Positions 61,174 through 64,000 of a stretch of 64,000 nucleotides of DNA are shown in pieces (positions within the stretch are counted from its first letter, which is position 1; every line of letters starts with the position of its first letter). The position numbers and the translations under genes were made by a program. The notes below the pieces were generated by a model, which was given only the letters and a program-made list of their open reading frames with translations, did not search any database and was not told the DNA's origin. This stretch comes from Macrotrachela quadricornifera (lineage: Eukaryota > Rotifera > Eurotatoria > Philodinida > Philodinidae), in contig JAJEKB010021763.1 of NCBI GenBank assembly GCA_022393335.1, positions 62,001-126,000 on the forward strand, in the 5' to 3' direction.

Positions 61174-64000
61174 GTTCCTTTTCAAAATGTTTGGATCGAT
61201 CTACTAATATCTGTTAGTGGATGACCATGCTATATAGTGTTTTGTACCAACCCGAAGCATTTGGATTCGTAGAACTCCCTTAAAAATCTTAGGGGATAGT
61301 TACATGTACCACTGCTCCGGAAACAAAAGGGAAGTGTTTATAAGCTTTCTTCGTGACTCCGTAGAATTTAATATTTCGATTTGATGATGAAATAAGGCCT
61401 GTTCAATCTCTTGAAAGCTAAAAAACAGCATTAAAAGACGCTAATTCATCGTTTCTGATGCGAAAATAAATTTACTGCATCGCGACTTTCTTTTGAATCT
61501 GTCGTTCTGACACGTCTGCAATACTACTAACGACAAGAGAAAAACGCTTCTATAGGACCATCAGTGTTTCATGCTCATAATTGCACTGTTTTATCATCAA
61601 TTCTTAAACATGTCTCTTCTCATGAGCCTCTTTAAAAGACATGACCAATAGTCACAAAAACTGCTATCACTCAAAATATATAAATAGATTTCCACTGTTT
61701 TCCAAATGTAGTGTTCACGGACCCGACCATTTGCGTACTGTAGAAATTAGAATAAACGATAATCAACTGCTTACAAAAACTCATATACTATTCTAATCGT
61801 TTCACACATCACTTCTTACATAAAGTGAAGGTACATAATCCTTTTATAGTCTGACATCTGGACAATTCGTTACGTCATTATGACATGAATTCTTGCCCAA
61901 CGAAATACTTTTTGGTCTAAATCAAACGGCGGCCTACAAATGTTTACAAGGCTTAGTTTAAGGTGCCTTTATACATATATACCATACTGTCATACTTCAT
62001 GTTATTATGACGGCAGATTTTCCGCGCTCTCTTGTCGTTACACTTTTGTGGCTCTTAGTATTTGCTAGTTACCCTAAAAAATTCGGCTTTGGGTCTGAAT
62101 CAAATAGTGAAGAACGAAGGCTCACACTATTTACTCTTAGGTGTATTTTTGCCTATTTTCGATGCTAGGTACTGTATTGAGGAAGTACAGGAAAAGTTTA
62201 ACCAATCAGGGTGAAATTTTTAGAGATGACTACTATAGCTATGGCAAACATTTGCTGAAAGTTTCATGCGAATGTATTTGGATTTTTCAATTGGGCCGAA
62301 ATGTCCTTAAAACGTCCCCCATCCTTTTCTACTTTTTTCTTTTTTCGACTTCTAAAAAGACTTTAATGATACTAGTGCTTCGAATGACGTCGAGTCCACC
62401 CTGTATACGTGTATTTTGTAAACTTGTCTAATTTTTGTATGAAATCGATGGAGCCAAATATTGTGTCGTATTCTATTTATTATACCACACCACAACACCC
62501 CTAGTATCAATTTCTTTCTCTAAACCGAGAAAACTGGGTTTTAGAAAAATCGAAGTCACTTTGGATGATATTTCTCGATTTTCAGATTTCAAAAGACCTT
62601 TTAGACACAAACTAATTACATATTTGAAATTAACACAAAAAGCCTAATAGAATGAAATATATTTGAAATTAATTCGAGAACTTTCATTTTTTCTCATTTT
62701 TTCAAGAATGCTTAGGGGCATTCAAAATTTTCAAAATTGATCAAAAAATGAAAGTCATCGAAATAACTTCAAAATATTAGACTCTGTCGCTTAAGTGGAA
62801 AAACTAGATAAGTTTACAAAATGAATCTATATTCAGTGTGCTAGAACCGATTTGAGGCCATCCCATCAATAGAATTTTACATCTTGTGTCGATTTAGCAA
62901 CTTGTGAACACTCATTTTTTTAATACATTTTGTTGAAAAAAAGGCGCTTCTTGAGTATCTCGTATTTTTTAACCGGAAAGAAACATTCACTAAGGGTAAA
63001 AAGTATATTTTCGTGATTAACAACTTCTACTCTATCAGATGATGTAAAAAAATCATGAAAGAAATTGTTATCTAAAGTTTGAATTGCCTGCACTTTATAA
63101 ACATACAAAATTTTATTTAAACTTTTTCTTTTGTTTTATATTCAAGAATATTCTTATGATATAATCAATGACTGTTTATATTTTTTTAGTGACTTTTCAT
63201 TTATATTTGTTTGTCAAGGACGATTCAATTTGATATATTATATCATCATGTTGTTTTCATAGTATTGTAAAATAGGCAAGTTCTTTCTCTTTTGTTGTCT
63301 TTAAATCAACTCATTTGCAAGGGTTCTCTCTTTCTCTTATATTCTTTTTTTCTCTTCAACTCTCTTTTTTTTTTTTATTTTACTTTTGTATTGTCACGCG
63401 ATTATTATCGTCATTTGTATAGTTAAATAAAACGAAGAGGTAGGACCATAGTTAAAAATTCTTTTTTTTTCTGATTAACAATCTTTGATTGCGTTGTCTA
63501 TGAAGCTTCATAAATGATCTATTAATTTTCACAAAAAAAAAAATTTATTTGTTTTTTTTCTTTATATTTAACAAGCTTTTAGTTACATTTATTCTATTTA
63601 CTATATTTTTTAAATGAATTCTTAATTAAAAAATGTTTAGGACATTTTTTTTCTTTTAATTGAGAATCCATTTTAAATTTTTCATATTCGTCAGTGCATA
63701 ACCATCCTGTTCCTATTGAACTCAAGTGTTCTTCACACATAACGTCATTATGAACTATAACCTTTTTCGAGTATGCACATATATGCAAGATATTTATTCT
63801 ATACATTTCTTTTCAATTTTTTTTTTCTTTTAAATAAGTCAGTAGATCTATTGGGTATAGTATAGAAAAAATAGTTTGAATTTACATAGTCAAAAGAAAA
63901 AGGATGTCAAGGCGAAAGAGTACATTAACATAAGTTATATATCATCATTGATTTTATTAGTAGAAAGAAACGAGATAAAAAAGAAGTGAAATACTTGAAT
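61174..64000. other. Terminal intergenic stretch with repeat fragments
   Basis: No gene recognised with confidence. At about 62385-62405, GACGTCGAGTCCACCCTGTATAC resembles an outer end of a Tc1/mariner element, but its partner was not found. A minus-strand frame at 63594-63806 (VIVHNDVMCEEHLSSIGTGW ... CPKHFLIK) has protein-like composition with spaced Cys and His. It could be the last exon of a gene starting beyond the window, but I cannot name it. Confidence 0.35.

Noticed and set aside
62141..62647. Two neighbouring + strand ORFs
   Set aside because: The sequence looks like a non-coding repeat, with a mariner-like end near 62400, and the proteins lack family motifs.
1..64000. tRNA or rRNA genes
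   Set aside because: I looked for the GGTTCGA-type B box and paired acceptor stems and for rRNA-like GC-rich blocks, and found none.

Overview
The window reads as eukaryotic DNA, most likely from a bdelloid rotifer (a Rotaria- or Adineta-like animal). It is very AT-rich. Its genes are split by many short GT-AG introns, often 50-60 bases. It carries several gene families known to be expanded in bdelloids: an Argonaute, an F-box protein, an NHL-repeat protein, an FG-GAP-repeat protein, an arginine ADP-ribosyltransferase and an orphan GPCR. The assignment rests on recognised protein families and gene style, not on a database search.

Bases 1-9.7 kb are a compact block of conserved animal genes, all on the + strand: a neuronal-calcium-sensor-like EF-hand protein, a KCMF1-like ubiquitin ligase, a peptidylglycine alpha-amidating monooxygenase (PHM half followed by PAL half) and the rRNA methyltransferase EMG1/NEP1. 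A relic of a piggyBac-type transposon lies in the EMG1 intron.

Bases 9.7-29 kb are gene-poor and transposon-rich. Short non-autonomous elements can be delimited from the bases alone: a hAT-type foldback element with an exact 8-bp target duplication, a TTAA-flanked element with 22-bp perfect inverted ends, a 1-kb foldback element, a small mariner-like MITE and a TTTATAAAT-rich element. Only small hypothetical genes lie between them. Bases 29-39 kb hold a rhodopsin-like GPCR with a decayed paralogue upstream, a long intergenic stretch with an old duplication, an ADP-ribosylglycohydrolase and a pirin. The last two look intronless.

Bases 39.5-43.7 kb encode an Argonaute whose disordered N-terminus has nine 18-residue repeats, most carrying a Trp-Gly motif. 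A 400-base assembly gap removes part of its PIWI domain. Bases 45-49 kb hold an F-box gene broken by a lost splice donor and several transposon insertions. An NHL-repeat gene with one in-frame stop follows, then a Mutator-like relic with a 9-bp duplication. Bases 53.4-59.3 kb on the minus strand appear to be one gene joining a cytosolic ADP-ribosyltransferase domain, a transmembrane helix and about 21 extracellular FG-GAP repeats. Intron phases agree across all junctions, but one in-frame stop interrupts the repeats. The last 4.7 kb holds only transposon fragments.

The right half, with decaying genes, single stops and many transposon insertions, resembles the accessory, often subtelomeric, regions described in bdelloids. 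The ADP-ribosyltransferase and the ADP-ribosylglycohydrolase are opposing activities about 19 kb apart. Whether they act on the same substrates cannot be told from sequence.
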